From the NCBI GenBank assembly GCA_033557675.1, contig JAWQRM010000451.1, forward strand, positions 1 to 22,538: DNA of 22,538 nt. Direction: 5' to 3'. Origin of the DNA: Coptodactyla brooksi. Taxonomy: Eukaryota; Arthropoda; Insecta; Coleoptera; Scarabaeidae. Shown here piece by piece: positions 1-9,440 of this stretch (within the stretch, counting starts at the first letter, position 1; every line of letters starts with the position of its first letter). The notes beneath the pieces were generated by a model. It searched no databases and was not told where the DNA came from. It saw only the letters and a program-made list of their open reading frames with translations. The translations under genes were made by a program, and so were the position numbers.

Positions 1-19
1 TAAAAATATACTGCAATTA

Positions 20-24
<5 letters not shown>

Positions 25-66
<42 letters not shown>
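25..66. repeat. (AT)n microsatellite
   Basis: Uninterrupted AT dinucleotides for about 42 bp, passing into a short TG-rich run (67-82). A simple repeat with no gene. Confidence 0.95.
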
Positions 67-68
<2 letters not shown>

Positions 69-82
69 GTGTGTGTATGTAT

Positions 83-599
83 GGGATTCTTTCAGTCGCA
101 AATGAAAGAATAGTCAGAAAGAAAAGTAATGAGCTCTATTAATTATTATGGTTCATGGTACAGCATGGTTTCGTACCTTGGGCCAAACATGAAACCTAGG
201 GCATTTACAATAAATACACCATTTTAAAATATTTCCAAGTCATTTTATTAGTATATTATAAAAGTGAAGTAATCCACACACGAATTGAACCAAATATGAA
301 ATGAACTAGACTAACTGGTCTCATTTTTAGCAAATATGGCTGCCTAGACAAAACTACTTAACCGATTTGCAAAATATAATAAGCATTTTACTCACTGAAA
401 AATATGCTATCTATGTTAGGAGTTTCTCGCACTCAACTAAATCACGAATTATTTATTTTCACGCCTGCAAAACATCTTTATGCCACTAAAAGTACAAAGC
501 GCAACAGACGTGCCTCCAACCCATTAGAGCAGTAGGAACGGATAAGGTTCACCAAGAGCCCGCTAGGTAGCAGCACAAATCACATACGTGACGTTGCCC
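83..599. other. Intergenic or intronic DNA, nothing recognised
   Basis: I see no coding potential or splice-flanked exon here. The stretch at about 500-599 may be the decayed 3' end of the LINE relic that begins at about 600, but I cannot read protein similarity in it. Confidence 0.5.
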
Positions 600-2560
600 A
601 AGGTACACCATGGTCTTGGTACAACACTCTCCCCTATGTCCATACCAATTGATTTTTCTAGCGTCCACTATATTTTCCTGATCTAAATTCATTTTCGCCT
701 ACCTTCTTATTACCCATTATCCATCTGATTATCCTTCATTCAAAAATTATCACCTGTTCTTCCTCTTTCTCTTGTACAATCTCATTTTCTATCTTTTAAA
801 GTTATTTTATTGCTGTAGAACTTTCTATATCTTAGTTGTATTCTTTCCTTCAGATTTATATTATTCATTCCTTTGGTTTATTCGGATATTAGGATTTAAG
901 AGTATCAACTTCTTCGAAATTTAATCCTTTAGTTTTGAGAATAGGGTTCTTTCTCTTATCTTTGTTCATAAACATGTATTTCTTCTTTCATTCACCATTA
1001 GCCCTCTACTTTTTGCTTCTGCCTCATAGGTAGAAGGTTCTTCTTAGGTTTGCTGCCGATCTAGCAAGGTCTGCTATATCGTCAGCATATGCAATACACT
1101 TAACTGAGTTCTTGTTAATTGAACCTGTATCATTTATATTCTTATGTATTTAATGGGTATGCGAATAATATTCTTCTGGCTTTTTTTATTTTATTTATTG
1201 TGGCTTGACCGGTTTCTAATCTTTTTCAGGTTATCATCAGAGGTCCTAAAATGTAAAATTATGGATAATATAAAATGTGTTGATATGTACATGATTATTT
1301 ATAAAGATGAAAGGTGAAATATTAACTAAATTTTTATAATAATATTATTTTTTTATGTTATTGACTAGAAAATTAAAATAATTTAATGAATGTTTTCGAA
1401 AATTACATTGCACGAAATTATAATGTATAAAATCTAGCGTGAATTTCATTGGAAAATGTATATAGAACAAAGCAAAGGTGATAACTATAAATGAAATTAG
1501 TGATTTAAATAATTTAAAATAAAATAAATTGTGTAATTTTCCATAACATATTACTTAATGATTTTAATTTTGTGGTTGATAACAGCTTTTGATGACCTGA
1601 AAAAGAGTCGAAACCGGTCAAGCCACAATAAATAAAACAAAAAAGCCAGAAGACTATTATTCACATACCCATTAAATATATAAGTAAAACCTTTATTATC
1701 TGATCAAAGGATGTGGCAAACAAATACTGTTTGTCATTCTGTGTGCAATTTATACTGTTCGTCATTCCATTTTCTGTCAAAATCTTTGCTTTTAAGTCCT
1801 TTTCTTTTAAGTGTATTTCTGTGTCTAACAAGTGTTCCATCAAACTTTTCCTTATAGTCCTATGGAAAGTTTACTTGAAATCTACGAAGAGCACCTGTTA
1901 TCAAAGACATCATTATGCATCTGTCATGGGTTTTTGTTTTCTGAAACCATACTGATACTTACTGACGACATTTTTTTGCATATTCTTTCCTTAATCAAGG
2001 CTGTTAATATCTTGTATACGACACTTAACAACGTAATCCCTCGGCAATTATTACAATACGATAGGTCTCCTTTTTTGGTATAGATCTCCTGTGGATCTTT
2101 CTATTTAGTTTTTTGCCAACATACCTAATCATGTCTTCACATATGTTATCATTTCCAGTGGATTTCCTGTTTTTAAATTTTGCTATTCATTTTACTATTG
2201 AAGATATTTTGCTATGCATTATATCTTCATGTTGGAATTCGTCTGCCTCATTTTGATTTTCTAGTATTTCTTCCTCCAATCATGTTGTTCACATATCTCT
2301 TCATCTTGATACAATTGATGCAATGGATCTTTCATTTCTTGTGCTTATTAGAACTCCAGGTTCTTTTTTATATCTGCCACATAAGATATGCTGCATTATC
2401 TCTTCATTAATTACTAGATATCTTACTTGGGCTTCTATTTCCGAGGTTTGTGTTAGTTTTCTTATCTTTCTTGCATCATATTGTTGATATTACCTAGATT
2501 TTAATTTCGTTTAATTAATGCCTCCAGTGAAGATAACTGTAAATTACTACATTTGATGTT
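600..2560 (-). pseudogene. Non-LTR retrotransposon (LINE) reverse transcriptase relic, split by a MITE-like element
   Basis: Read on the - strand, successive fragments in different frames give the ordered blocks of a LINE reverse transcriptase. They are KFKNRKSTGNDNI (near 2150-2190), KKGDLSYCNNCRGITLLSVV (near 2000-2070), QYGFRKQKPMTDA (near 1920-1960), palm motif A as LFVDFK followed by a stop (near 1875-1893), SFDQIIK (near 1695-1715), then NINDTGSINKNSVKCIAYADD with catalytic YADD at 1078-1089. After that come the thumb-like blocks EEVDTLKS (near 900), KERIQLRYRKFYSNK (near 800-865) and RIIRWIMGNKK (near 700-730). Many frameshifts and stops show it is dead. Block order and wording fit the RTE/jockey-like clades of arthropods, but I cannot fix the clade. 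A 544-bp element (1141-1684) interrupts it between motif A and YADD. No endonuclease domain or poly(A) tail could be read, so the copy is probably truncated at 5'. Confidence 0.85.
1141..1684. mobile_element. Foldback/MITE-like element with ~100-bp terminal inverted repeats
   Basis: The left arm (1141-1240) and right arm (about 1588-1684) are inverted copies at high identity. Both contain, on one strand or the other, ATTTAATGGGTATG, CTTCTGGCTTTTTT, TTTATTTATTGTGGCTTGAC, CGGTTTC and CTTTTTCAGGT. The roughly 345 bp between the arms are AT-rich and contain no open frame of note, so it is non-autonomous. It sits inside the LINE reverse transcriptase relic, whose reading resumes on the other side. 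I could not settle the exact ends or a target-site duplication: the arms pair out to CTTATGTATT/CTTATATATT, and the flanks do not show an obvious direct repeat. Confidence 0.85.
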
Positions 2561-3799
2561 TCCATAGTCATGTTTGCTACGTTTATATTTTTTTATGCTT
2601 CTGTGTTCCGAAAATTTTCAATTATTTGCCTTCTTAATTTATTAAACGATTATTTGAAATCGAAAAACACTAGATTTGGTTTATTATTAAACAATGAATA
2701 AGTAATTCGTGTAAAAGCAGAAATTTTCACCAAAAATCAGCAACTAATGCGATATTGATCTGTTGACACTGTATAACTTAAAGTGCAAACAAGTGATAAA
2801 TAAACAACAAATTCACACGTTATGTAAACACTGGCGACCTTTGCACAGATTATAATAGGCCACTCCTCTATATGCTATTATGATTTTATTAAAACATGGG
2901 AAAATATCAATCTAAAGTTTGTATTGCGAAAGGAACCAAGAACCATGCCGAGCTGAAGCGAATAAAGCACTCATTTTTATTGAATAATCGAGAAGGTTAA
3001 TGCCAGGAACTTAAGCGCGCATTGTGGAGTAATTAATTCAGTTATGAGCGTACTTTTGTTCTGAAGAGTTGCCTAAATCGATGAGAAAGTTATGCTTATT
3101 TCATTTTCAAAAAGTAACTTGATTTTCATCATTATCCTCTTCTGATTCTCAACCTTCCTAGCTCTTTGCTTCATTTCCAACATATAACAAATAAACAAGA
3201 AAACAATTTCATATGCTCTAATAAGATTCCAGTTCTATATGATTTCTTGGATATCTAATAACAGTTTCGAGGGAATTAATCCTTGCTATGTTTACTACAG
3301 TGTAAATGGTTTAATGTTCGCGATTAATTTATCCAAGAATCTAATTTACTACAGTGGGGCAGAAACGAAGAAATGCCTGGTTTCTCTCCTACACAAAGTA
3401 CGAGGCCTAAGGTCACGAATGTAAAGTCCACGCGATTCTAGCGATAGTAGGTCAGACGTGTAGTTCCTCTCAGTACCACGCATCTGCAGCGCCTAAGTTT
3501 TCCAATGAATATTAATGGTCGCGGTTGCAATCAGCCGGATTCGCTGCAACATTAATATTCGCGTTATTGTTCGGCGACACAAATATCCGCGCAACATAAA
3601 AAAAATACCACACAAACACCGGCTGTGAGAATTGCTCATGTCACGCCATTGTCTTAAGATTGATGTCCCTACATTAATAGGTCTATTTCCGTTGCGTTTC
3701 TATTGAATATTCTTCTCTGGTGTTGGGAGGTTGCTTCACATCTTTAACAACTGAATGAATTCCTCTTATGATTCCTTCAAAAGGCTTTGTTTTACATAA
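2561..3799. other. Non-coding stretch, nothing recognised except a short inverted repeat
   Basis: No transposase, RT or exon-like signal was read in either strand. From about 3400 to 3640 the sequence is richer in CpG than its surroundings and holds a separated inverted repeat (3507-3560). Short open frames here have no recognisable similarity. Confidence 0.5.
3507..3560. repeat. Inverted repeat GAATATTAATG ... CATTAATATTC
   Basis: Two perfect 11-bp arms (3507-3517 and 3550-3560) are separated by 32 bp that are GC-richer than the surroundings and contain GTCGCGG and CAGCCGG. The arms carry ATTAAT cores of the kind bound by homeodomain-type proteins, but any regulatory role is inference only. 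Confidence 0.55.
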
Positions 3800-4030
3800 C
3801 GGTCGGCCTTCAGCCTTAAGTAATTGGTTAAACTGATGTGCATTACTACGAATTAAATTAGATATATGAATATCTTAAACCCAATTAGCACATTGTATGA
3901 AATTTTCTCTTTTGCTTACATTATAGCTGGTATTTTGTATAATTTATCTTTCACGTGTCTCGTAAAATAGAAACCTAGTGGCGTAAAATCAGGCGATGTC
4001 AGGTGAGAGGTGGTCAAATCTGCAAAATTA
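3800..4030 (-). pseudogene. Mariner/Tc1-like transposase C-terminal relic
   Basis: The - strand gives LTSPDFTPLGFYF followed by HVKDKLYKIPAIM. This corresponds to the block around the last catalytic acidic residue of insect mariner-like transposases, usually of the form RSPDLTPLDFFLWG...VKDKVY. The residue normally D in LDFF is G here. A frameshift follows, and then NLIRSNAHQFNQLLKAEGR, resembling the extreme C-terminus of the same family. The HTH and the rest of the DDE domain are missing, so this is a short, dead fragment. Alternative members of the superfamily cannot be excluded. Confidence 0.6.
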
Positions 4031-4588
4031 GTTATTAAATTAACACTTAATAATTCCAAAATTAGTCTCGTTTTATGCGGTGGTAGTTCATTTTGTTATT
4101 TCTTTAAATTAATATTGATTTATAATTTTGTAATCGATTCAAATTTATGCCTGTCTTCGTCTTATCCATCTCACTTTCATAAAGAGCAGCATATTTTGTT
4201 GAATTTTATTCGAATGAAATGAAATACAGGTTGAGATAAACATGAAATTTTAAAAAGTGGAATGTGAAGGCCTGTCAATGCCGAAGATCTTGGAAATTCC
4301 AAATTGTTTACTGTGTCATATAAATATCACCTCAAATTAATCGTAATACAACCGTATTTTTAACACTATTGTGAAAATAAGGAATAATTTAAATTTTACA
4401 ACGCGACAGGTACAATTGATTGGTGGTAATTACTGGCTAAGTATGTTTCAATGTTTAGATGCCTGTTATGTCAGAGCTTAAGTGCGTTATTGTTAGAAGT
4501 AACGGCGACTTGCGTAACCCTGCACAATTGCTGAGGGTCAAGAGCTCAGGTGCTGCCAATTTCGTAATTACTAGTAAATTAAAAGTTA
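4031..4588. other. Non-coding AT-rich stretch
   Basis: Nothing recognisable as a gene, exon or element was found in either strand. Confidence 0.5.
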
Positions 4589-4807
4589 TACAGTAAAACC
4601 TGTCAATAAAGGTTGTAATTAGCAGGTTTTTCGTCTTACAAATAAAATACATAGTTGATTTTTAAGATTTTTTTCTTTATTTTATTAATTAAAGTGAATA
4701 TTATACAAATACACATATGTGTACGAAAAACTAAAATTATTTTAATGTATGTAATACAAAACAGACTAGGTACATATTATAGGTAATCCATATGTGCATA
4801 TATGTAT

Positions 4808-4829
4808 TATATATATATATATATATATA
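4808..4829. repeat. (TA)n microsatellite
   Basis: About eleven TA dinucleotides in an AT-rich neighbourhood. Confidence 0.9.
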
Positions 4830-5089
4830 ATAGATAATACATATGTTCGTTATTTATACATATTATTACAACATATTCAGACGAAAAACCAAAATTTGTT
4901 AAGCTTTTTTAAAGTATATTGCAATCTTTGTTTGCTTTAAATTTTTTAGCTTCTATTTAAAAACTACAGCTTCACATGTAAGTAAAATTCGAGAAATATC
5001 CATAAAAATTTCACCATTGTTATTGCACAACAAATAATTCTGTATGTCTCTTAACTTTGCACCCACTTCGCTCATACTAGATAAAGTAG

Positions 5090-5690
5090 ATTTTGGAGTT
5101 TAACATTCGTCCACATCACTATTATCAGAGTTATGTTCTTCATCGTTATTGTACAATTCTTCAACAATTTCTGTAATACTAAAGTTAGGGCTCTCTGTAG
5201 GCACATGGCTATCAACAGAAGCATATTCATCTAAAAATAATTTCATCTAAATCCACAATTTCATTACTAACTGCAGGAAAGAATTGGGCAAGAAGTATTT
5301 CGTATTCTTCATCAAACATTGTTGCTGCTTGGATAACATTAGACAACCCGGCCTTGGAAAAACATTTCTTAACTGCAGCAGGAGATACCTTTTTCCAAGC
5401 AGCTGTAATCTGTATAAGAGCATTAAATAAATTTATGTTTTCTTCAGAATTTTTAAAATCATGTTCACTGTCAATAAACGCTAGAAGTATTTTAATCAAA
5501 AAATTTTGGTAAATCAATTTGAATTTTAATTCTGAATTATTCCTTGATTCAAGGGCTGACAATGCGAAGTGGTATTTGGCACTTTTCTATTTTGTTTTTT
5601 CATTTTATTCTCAAATTTATATAGTCATCTTGTCATAATTTCCATTGTCATCCATGCCTTTTTGGTAGAAATTATGACATTCCATTCTAA
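5090..5690 (-). pseudogene. Pogo/Tigger-family transposase relic with internal deletion
   Basis: The - strand frame reads KAWMTMEIM (near 5670), then KFENKMKKQNRKV, then at once PNTTSHCQPLNQGII, and after a frameshift KFKLIYQNFLIKILLAF, ALIQITAAWKKVSPAAVKKC and FSKAGLSN. In pogo-type transposases the DNxPAH segment with the second catalytic Asp lies between the KRKV-like and PNTTS blocks. It is missing here, so the frame joins across an internal deletion. The long frame 5227-5562 covers the C-terminal alpha-helical part. A further frameshift near 5235 leads into an acidic tail (SITEIVEELYNNDEEH) with stops. It is clearly a relic and a different lineage from the TIGD1-like copies at 14720-20830. 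Confidence 0.8.
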
Positions 5691-5818
5691 GGGTAATTGT
5701 CAACATGATTACAACAACGAGAATTTTTGTTTTTCATCCAAAAAGATATCCATCAATAAAGATACATCATAAATAGTCCGGCCGATATCTGCAGGTAAAT
5801 TTCTATAAAGACAGGCCG

Positions 5819-6107
5819 TACAAATTTGGGTTTATTTTGCCGAGGTCGTTTTATAAGTATTATAAGTATTACATTTATTAATTCTAATTCAACTAAATCT
5901 TTCGTTTATGTAGTTGTTGATCCAAACTCGAAAACAAATTAACACTTTGCGCTGTTGAATTCGATTAAATTAAAACTGTTTTAGAAAATAAAAGGTATTG
6001 GCAACTTTAGCTTGTTATTTTGGTTGACATTTCACTTCTGACAGTTCTCTATTGTTTCCTTATAAGCAACCAAACAGTGTAACCAGACGTATCAATAAGG
6101 ATTTAGC
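5819..6107. other. Non-coding stretch between two transposon relics
   Basis: No gene is visible. It could include the 3' end of the DDE_3 element that ends at 6108, but I could not identify a terminal repeat. Confidence 0.4.
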
Positions 6108-6325
6108 CTACAACGAAATTGTGTAAAATATTTTACATGGGCATTTTTCATACTTCTTCTTTAACCATATGTTGTTCACATTTACTCCAATTGCTTCATT
6201 TAGCAATCCCTTTACTTCAGCTAACTTAAACGATTTGTTTTTGGTACAAATCTCATTTGTTATTTGCGCCCATATCAGCTGAATGGGGTTCAATTCACAA
6301 TGACATGGTGGCAGCCGTAATTCAG

Positions 6326-6356
6326 TTACTTGATTTAGATTAACTAAATCAAGTAA
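6326..6356. repeat. Perfect 13-bp hairpin inside the DDE_3 relic
   Basis: TTACTTGATTTAG (6326-6338), a 5-nt spacer ATTAA, then CTAAATCAAGTAA (6344-6356), a perfect inverted repeat. It lies in degenerate transposase sequence where family members are not palindromic. Confidence 0.9.
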
Positions 6357-6703
6357 TTGATTTCCCACAACTTTTCGTTAAAATCTATACTTTTAGATCT
6401 AAGCCAGTCTGGTAGGTATATCTTTCTTTCTTGTCAGTGTAGTGAGGATTTTTTCTGGCTGTCTGCTGTGGTACAAGGCATTATCCATTACAATAGTAGC
6501 ATTTTGGGAAAGTTTTTCGAATACTAGTAAACCATCCTCAACAAATCCTCCTTTCCTCTAGACAGCCTTTGGACAAATACGTCCCTGTCACTCCGAATTG
6601 TGGTATTGGTCCACACATTTTCCCTAGTATGACCTTCGTTGACCCACGTTTCGTCCAAGCAGAGACTTGATCGTCCTTCGGCTCTAAAGGATTCAATGGC
6701 TGT

Positions 6704-6731
6704 TAGATACTCGATACTCGATTAGATACTC
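6704..6731. repeat. Short tandem duplication TAGATACTCGA
   Basis: TAGATACTCGA is followed by TACTCGAT and then TAGATACTC. This slippage-type duplication repeats the EYL codons at the N-terminal edge of the DDE_3 relic. Confidence 0.7.
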
Positions 6732-6750
6732 TACCTTATTCCATCAGCCC

Positions 6751-6994
6751 GCTCAAAAAAATGTATCTTGTCTAAAATTCAATGTTTACATAAATTTATA
6801 AAGAGTTGACCCACTCATCTGACTAGGGAAGATTGTATACTTCCCCCACGATCCCGATAAGAAACCTACATGTATGAACAGCCCTTGAGCCAGGGATCAT
6901 GAATCCATCGTGAGATCAAGATATTCAAATTTCAAAATCTCACAAAAATGTACGTGGTTAAGAGTTGACATTTGGACATAACGATAAGCTGTTA
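6751..6994. other. Non-coding stretch upstream of the tRNA-like sequence
   Basis: No gene recognised. AAGAGTTGAC occurs twice (near 6804 and 6960), flanking the stretch before the tRNA-like sequence. This could be a remnant of a repeat, but the support is weak. Confidence 0.35.
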
Positions 6995-7068
6995 GGTGAG
7001 ATGGTACAGTGCCAAGTGTGTAGCCCAACCTCTTGGACGTGACCCGAGTTCAAATCTCAGTCTGACCA
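6995..7068 (+). ncRNA. tRNA-like sequence (SINE head or tRNA pseudogene)
   Basis: The 74-nt stretch has the layout of a tRNA gene. Acceptor arms GGTGAGA (6995-7001) and TCTGACC (7061-7067) pair at six of seven positions. An A-box TGGTACAGTGC (7002-7012) starts at tRNA position 8. A B-box-like AGTTCAAATCT (7047-7057) carries the TTCAAAT loop, and a T7 run (7073-7079) follows that could stop Pol III. The D-stem pairs only with wobbles, and the anticodon arm does not form a normal 5-bp stem with a 7-nt loop, so no anticodon can be called. It is best seen as the head of a tRNA-derived SINE or a decayed tRNA rather than a working tRNA. Confidence 0.5.
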
Positions 7069-7163
7069 AGCCTTTTTTTCGCGATTCCAACCTGAAAACT
7101 CGCTGCGATTCATTTTGATGTTAATTTCATGTTATCTTAATAGTTTTCCATTTTCCTTCTGAC

Positions 7164-7740
7164 CACAAACAGTAATTTTACAAGGTGATGGGAAATTAAT
7201 ATGTAATCTGATACAAAGTGTGTCTGCTTTTCGTCGCAAGCTGAATATCTTTAATAAAGATATTGCAAATCAAGGATTTATTCATTTTCCAACAATTCTT
7301 GAATACAAAAAGAAGAATTCGAAAATACACACTGCTATGTCTAAGTTTTATGTCAGATCTTGGCAAGGAATTTGAAGCAAGATTCCAAAACTTCGCAGAG
7401 TTAGGTATGTTGTCTCAATTCTTGAAAACACCTTATGTAGTTTCGTCATCTGTAGAATAGCTTGTTCAATATTGAAAAAGCTTTACTTCAAATGGAGGTA
7501 ATTGACTTGCAGAAAGATATTTCCTTGCAAATGTATAAAACTGCATCCCCCGAAGAATTTTGTGGTAAACATGTCCTAAGGAAGTATGAAAACTGCAAAA
7601 AACTAGCTATTAACTTGGCTACTATGTTTGGCTCCACATATTTACGTGAACATCATTCTCCAAAATGAATTTTTTGAAGAGCAAATATCGTATCGAAGAC
7701 ACCTTTTGTGAGGTACATTCGTAATCAAGACACCGACACT
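7164..7740 (+). pseudogene. hAT-family transposase relic (ZBED5/GTF2IRD2-like C-terminal half)
   Basis: In one + frame: ILQGDGKLICNLIQSVSAF, RRKLNIFNKDIANQGFIHFP and SKIHTAMSKFYV. After a frameshift: DLGKEFEARFQNFAELGML; then, past a stop at about 7460, QMEVIDLQKDISLQMY and KLAINLATMFGSTYLREHH; and after a last frameshift, FSKMNFLKSKYR (near 7660-7700). This is the order of the C-terminal half of the hAT-type proteins found in ZBED5, FAM200 and GTF2IRD2. Those read LIxLQCD...FPxLRKxAxxxxSMFGSTYVCEQxFSxMK and end in the hAT dimerisation domain. The zinc finger and N-terminal catalytic part are absent. Two or three frameshifts and at least two stops make it a pseudogene. No 8-bp target duplication was identified. 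Confidence 0.8.
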
Positions 7741-9440
7741 TATAATAACAGTAAACTTCTTCAATTGTTTCTAAGCTTAATTATTAGTTTACTCAGTTTA
7801 TTTCTAGCCATCTCATAAAGTGTTGGCCTACATCCGCCGGAGTTGTACATCAAGCGGGCCGTGTACTAGTTAATTAAATTCCACGCCTCCTTCGTCAATT
7901 GGAAGTAGACTACCATAGTTTACGACCATTTGGCGCCGACCTTTCCTCTGCCAGCCGCCATTCGTCCCTGGGTTAATCAAATGCCAGGTGTCATTACAAC
8001 ACCTTGGAGCCGTTGGACTTATTTTCGGACCGTGCGACGTATCATTATCGAAACAAACACCTCGGGGCGATCTGCGGAGTCACTTATAATTCAGTTCCAC
8101 TTTCTCCCCTTTTACTTCTTTTCTCCAATGTATCGCAAGCGCGCGTGTGTCATCGACAGGTATGCGAATTACCAGGTTATGGCACAATGAAACTTTCCTT
8201 TGCATATTGATTGGATTCGATGTGAGGTGGACGTCTGCCAGATTGGGCTTGAAAGAACTTCGAGCGATCCAATCTGGTATCGCGTATAGATCTTCTTGTT
8301 CGTGGTTAATGGTGTTCGTAATGGCCATGATAATGAAAATTAAAAAAAAAATGCATCAAACGGTGTCTAGGTTTGCGGAGCTTCTGTGTAAGGTGTCTCT
8401 TAACCACTTCTTATATTACAGTTAATAATAACAGTTTTATAACACTGAGCTTAGCTTTTAGATTGCTTAGATATGGTTTTTAGTTTAATCCAATTTGGCA
8501 TAACAAGAAAAATAACTGCAATGAAATTTATTCTTCATTAGTAAGACATATTGGTTTGATTTCTAACAGCTCCATCAGTCTAAATTGTTGATATTTTTTT
8601 TTAGGTATGGCCTAAAGCTGTCAACGTTATAGTTGCCTGTAAGATAATTACTATTCATTTAAACGGCATTTATTTTTGATTCCTGTGATAGCTCAGTGAT
8701 AGCGAAAGATCCTAATCTTCACTAAACTATAACATCACTTCAGGAAAATCAAAGATGTGGATTTGTATCAAACAGTTGTAAAATAGAATTTCTGGGGAAG
8801 GAGTCTAAACCAAAAGATCATCAGCAAATTTTGGTTTATATCTTGTTTTTCTTTTTAAGGAAGGACATTGATACTGTATAATGCATGAATTTTCTATAAC
8901 CATTACAGTTTTTTTCCATTTAACAATAAGCTAATTCGTCCACACGGTATATTAATGCTTTAATATTTTAGGATAACAAAGGAAAACTGTTAGAAGATTA
9001 AAAATTCTCGATTACTTGCAGTTCTATTTACTTGACTAGATTTGTGTGAACTGTCAACAATTCTAATGATTGTACATAATTTGTTTACCCAGTGGAAAAT
9101 TCGATTGGAATAAATAAATTTTCTAAAAATATTTTTGAAAATTGCCGCCCTTCTAACTTAACGAACACAAGGTTTTGAAAAGATTCTAAACACATGTTAA
9201 GTTTTATTTTGAAGGGGACTAATCTTTAAGCAAAAAGCTCATTGAAAAGTTATTTTCATTTTCTACACGACAATGATTTTTATTTAAATCGATCAACTTA
9301 CCGAAATATTAATTTTTTAGTGTAAATGTGAAAATGACATTTGACGTTTGGAAAAATGACATTTCGTTAGGCCATGAAATCCCACATTTATTTGTACTTC
9401 ATTATTCATTTATAAAAGTGCGACAATCTTTTGGGTGGTG
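7741..9440. other. Non-coding stretch with a GC-richer patch (about 7830-8330)
   Basis: Nothing recognisable as an exon or transposase. The part near 7830-8330 is distinctly richer in GC and CpG than the rest and holds a hairpin (8238-8277). Overlapping open frames of 68-92 codons occur there on both strands, which is what GC-rich non-coding DNA gives by chance. No splice-site pairs support them. From 8440 to 9330 the DNA is AT-rich and featureless. At 9330-9370 the motif AATGACATTT recurs, probably the 5' flank of the element with the HTH relic. Confidence 0.45.
8238..8277. repeat. Inverted repeat CCAGATTGG ... CCAATCTGG
   Basis: Perfect 9-bp arms (8238-8246 and 8269-8277) with a 22-nt loop that itself contains partly complementary GCTTGAAAG/CTTCGAGC, so a longer imperfect hairpin is possible. 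Confidence 0.7.

Larger units (their letters stand above)
4589..5818. mobile_element. Probable pogo-type DNA transposon remnant (candidate ends)
   Basis: At 4589 the sequence reads TA followed by CAGTAAAACCTGTC, the style of a pogo/Tigger terminal repeat beside its TA target site. Near 5795-5818 a degenerate inverse, GACAGGCCGTAC, could be the other end. Between them lies the pogo transposase relic (5090-5690). The right end is poorly conserved and the boundaries are tentative. The left interior is AT-rich and includes a (TA)n run at 4808-4829. Confidence 0.4.
6108..6750 (-). pseudogene. Tc1-like DDE_3-domain transposase relic
   Basis: The - strand reads EYLTAIESFRAEGRSSLCLDETWVNEGHT in pieces, with the first catalytic Asp in CLDETWVNEGHT (about 6625-6660). 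It continues DRDVFVQRLSRGKE; after a frameshift FVEDGLLVFEKLSQ and TIVMDNALYHSRQPEKIL (second Asp in VMDN, about 6475-6490); and after another frameshift LRLPPCHCELNPIQLIWAQ (about 6257-6316). The catalytic Glu expected in the NPIE motif is Gln here. The segment normally between the VFE and MDNA blocks is shortened. Several frameshifts and a small duplication at 6704-6731 confirm decay. The architecture fits the DDE_3 (Tc1/IS630-like) endonucleases common in aphids, beetles and other insects. Confidence 0.85.

Noticed and set aside
1713..2410. Three + strand frames of 76-83 codons as genes
   Set aside because: They are opposite-strand shadows of the LINE reverse transcriptase relic.
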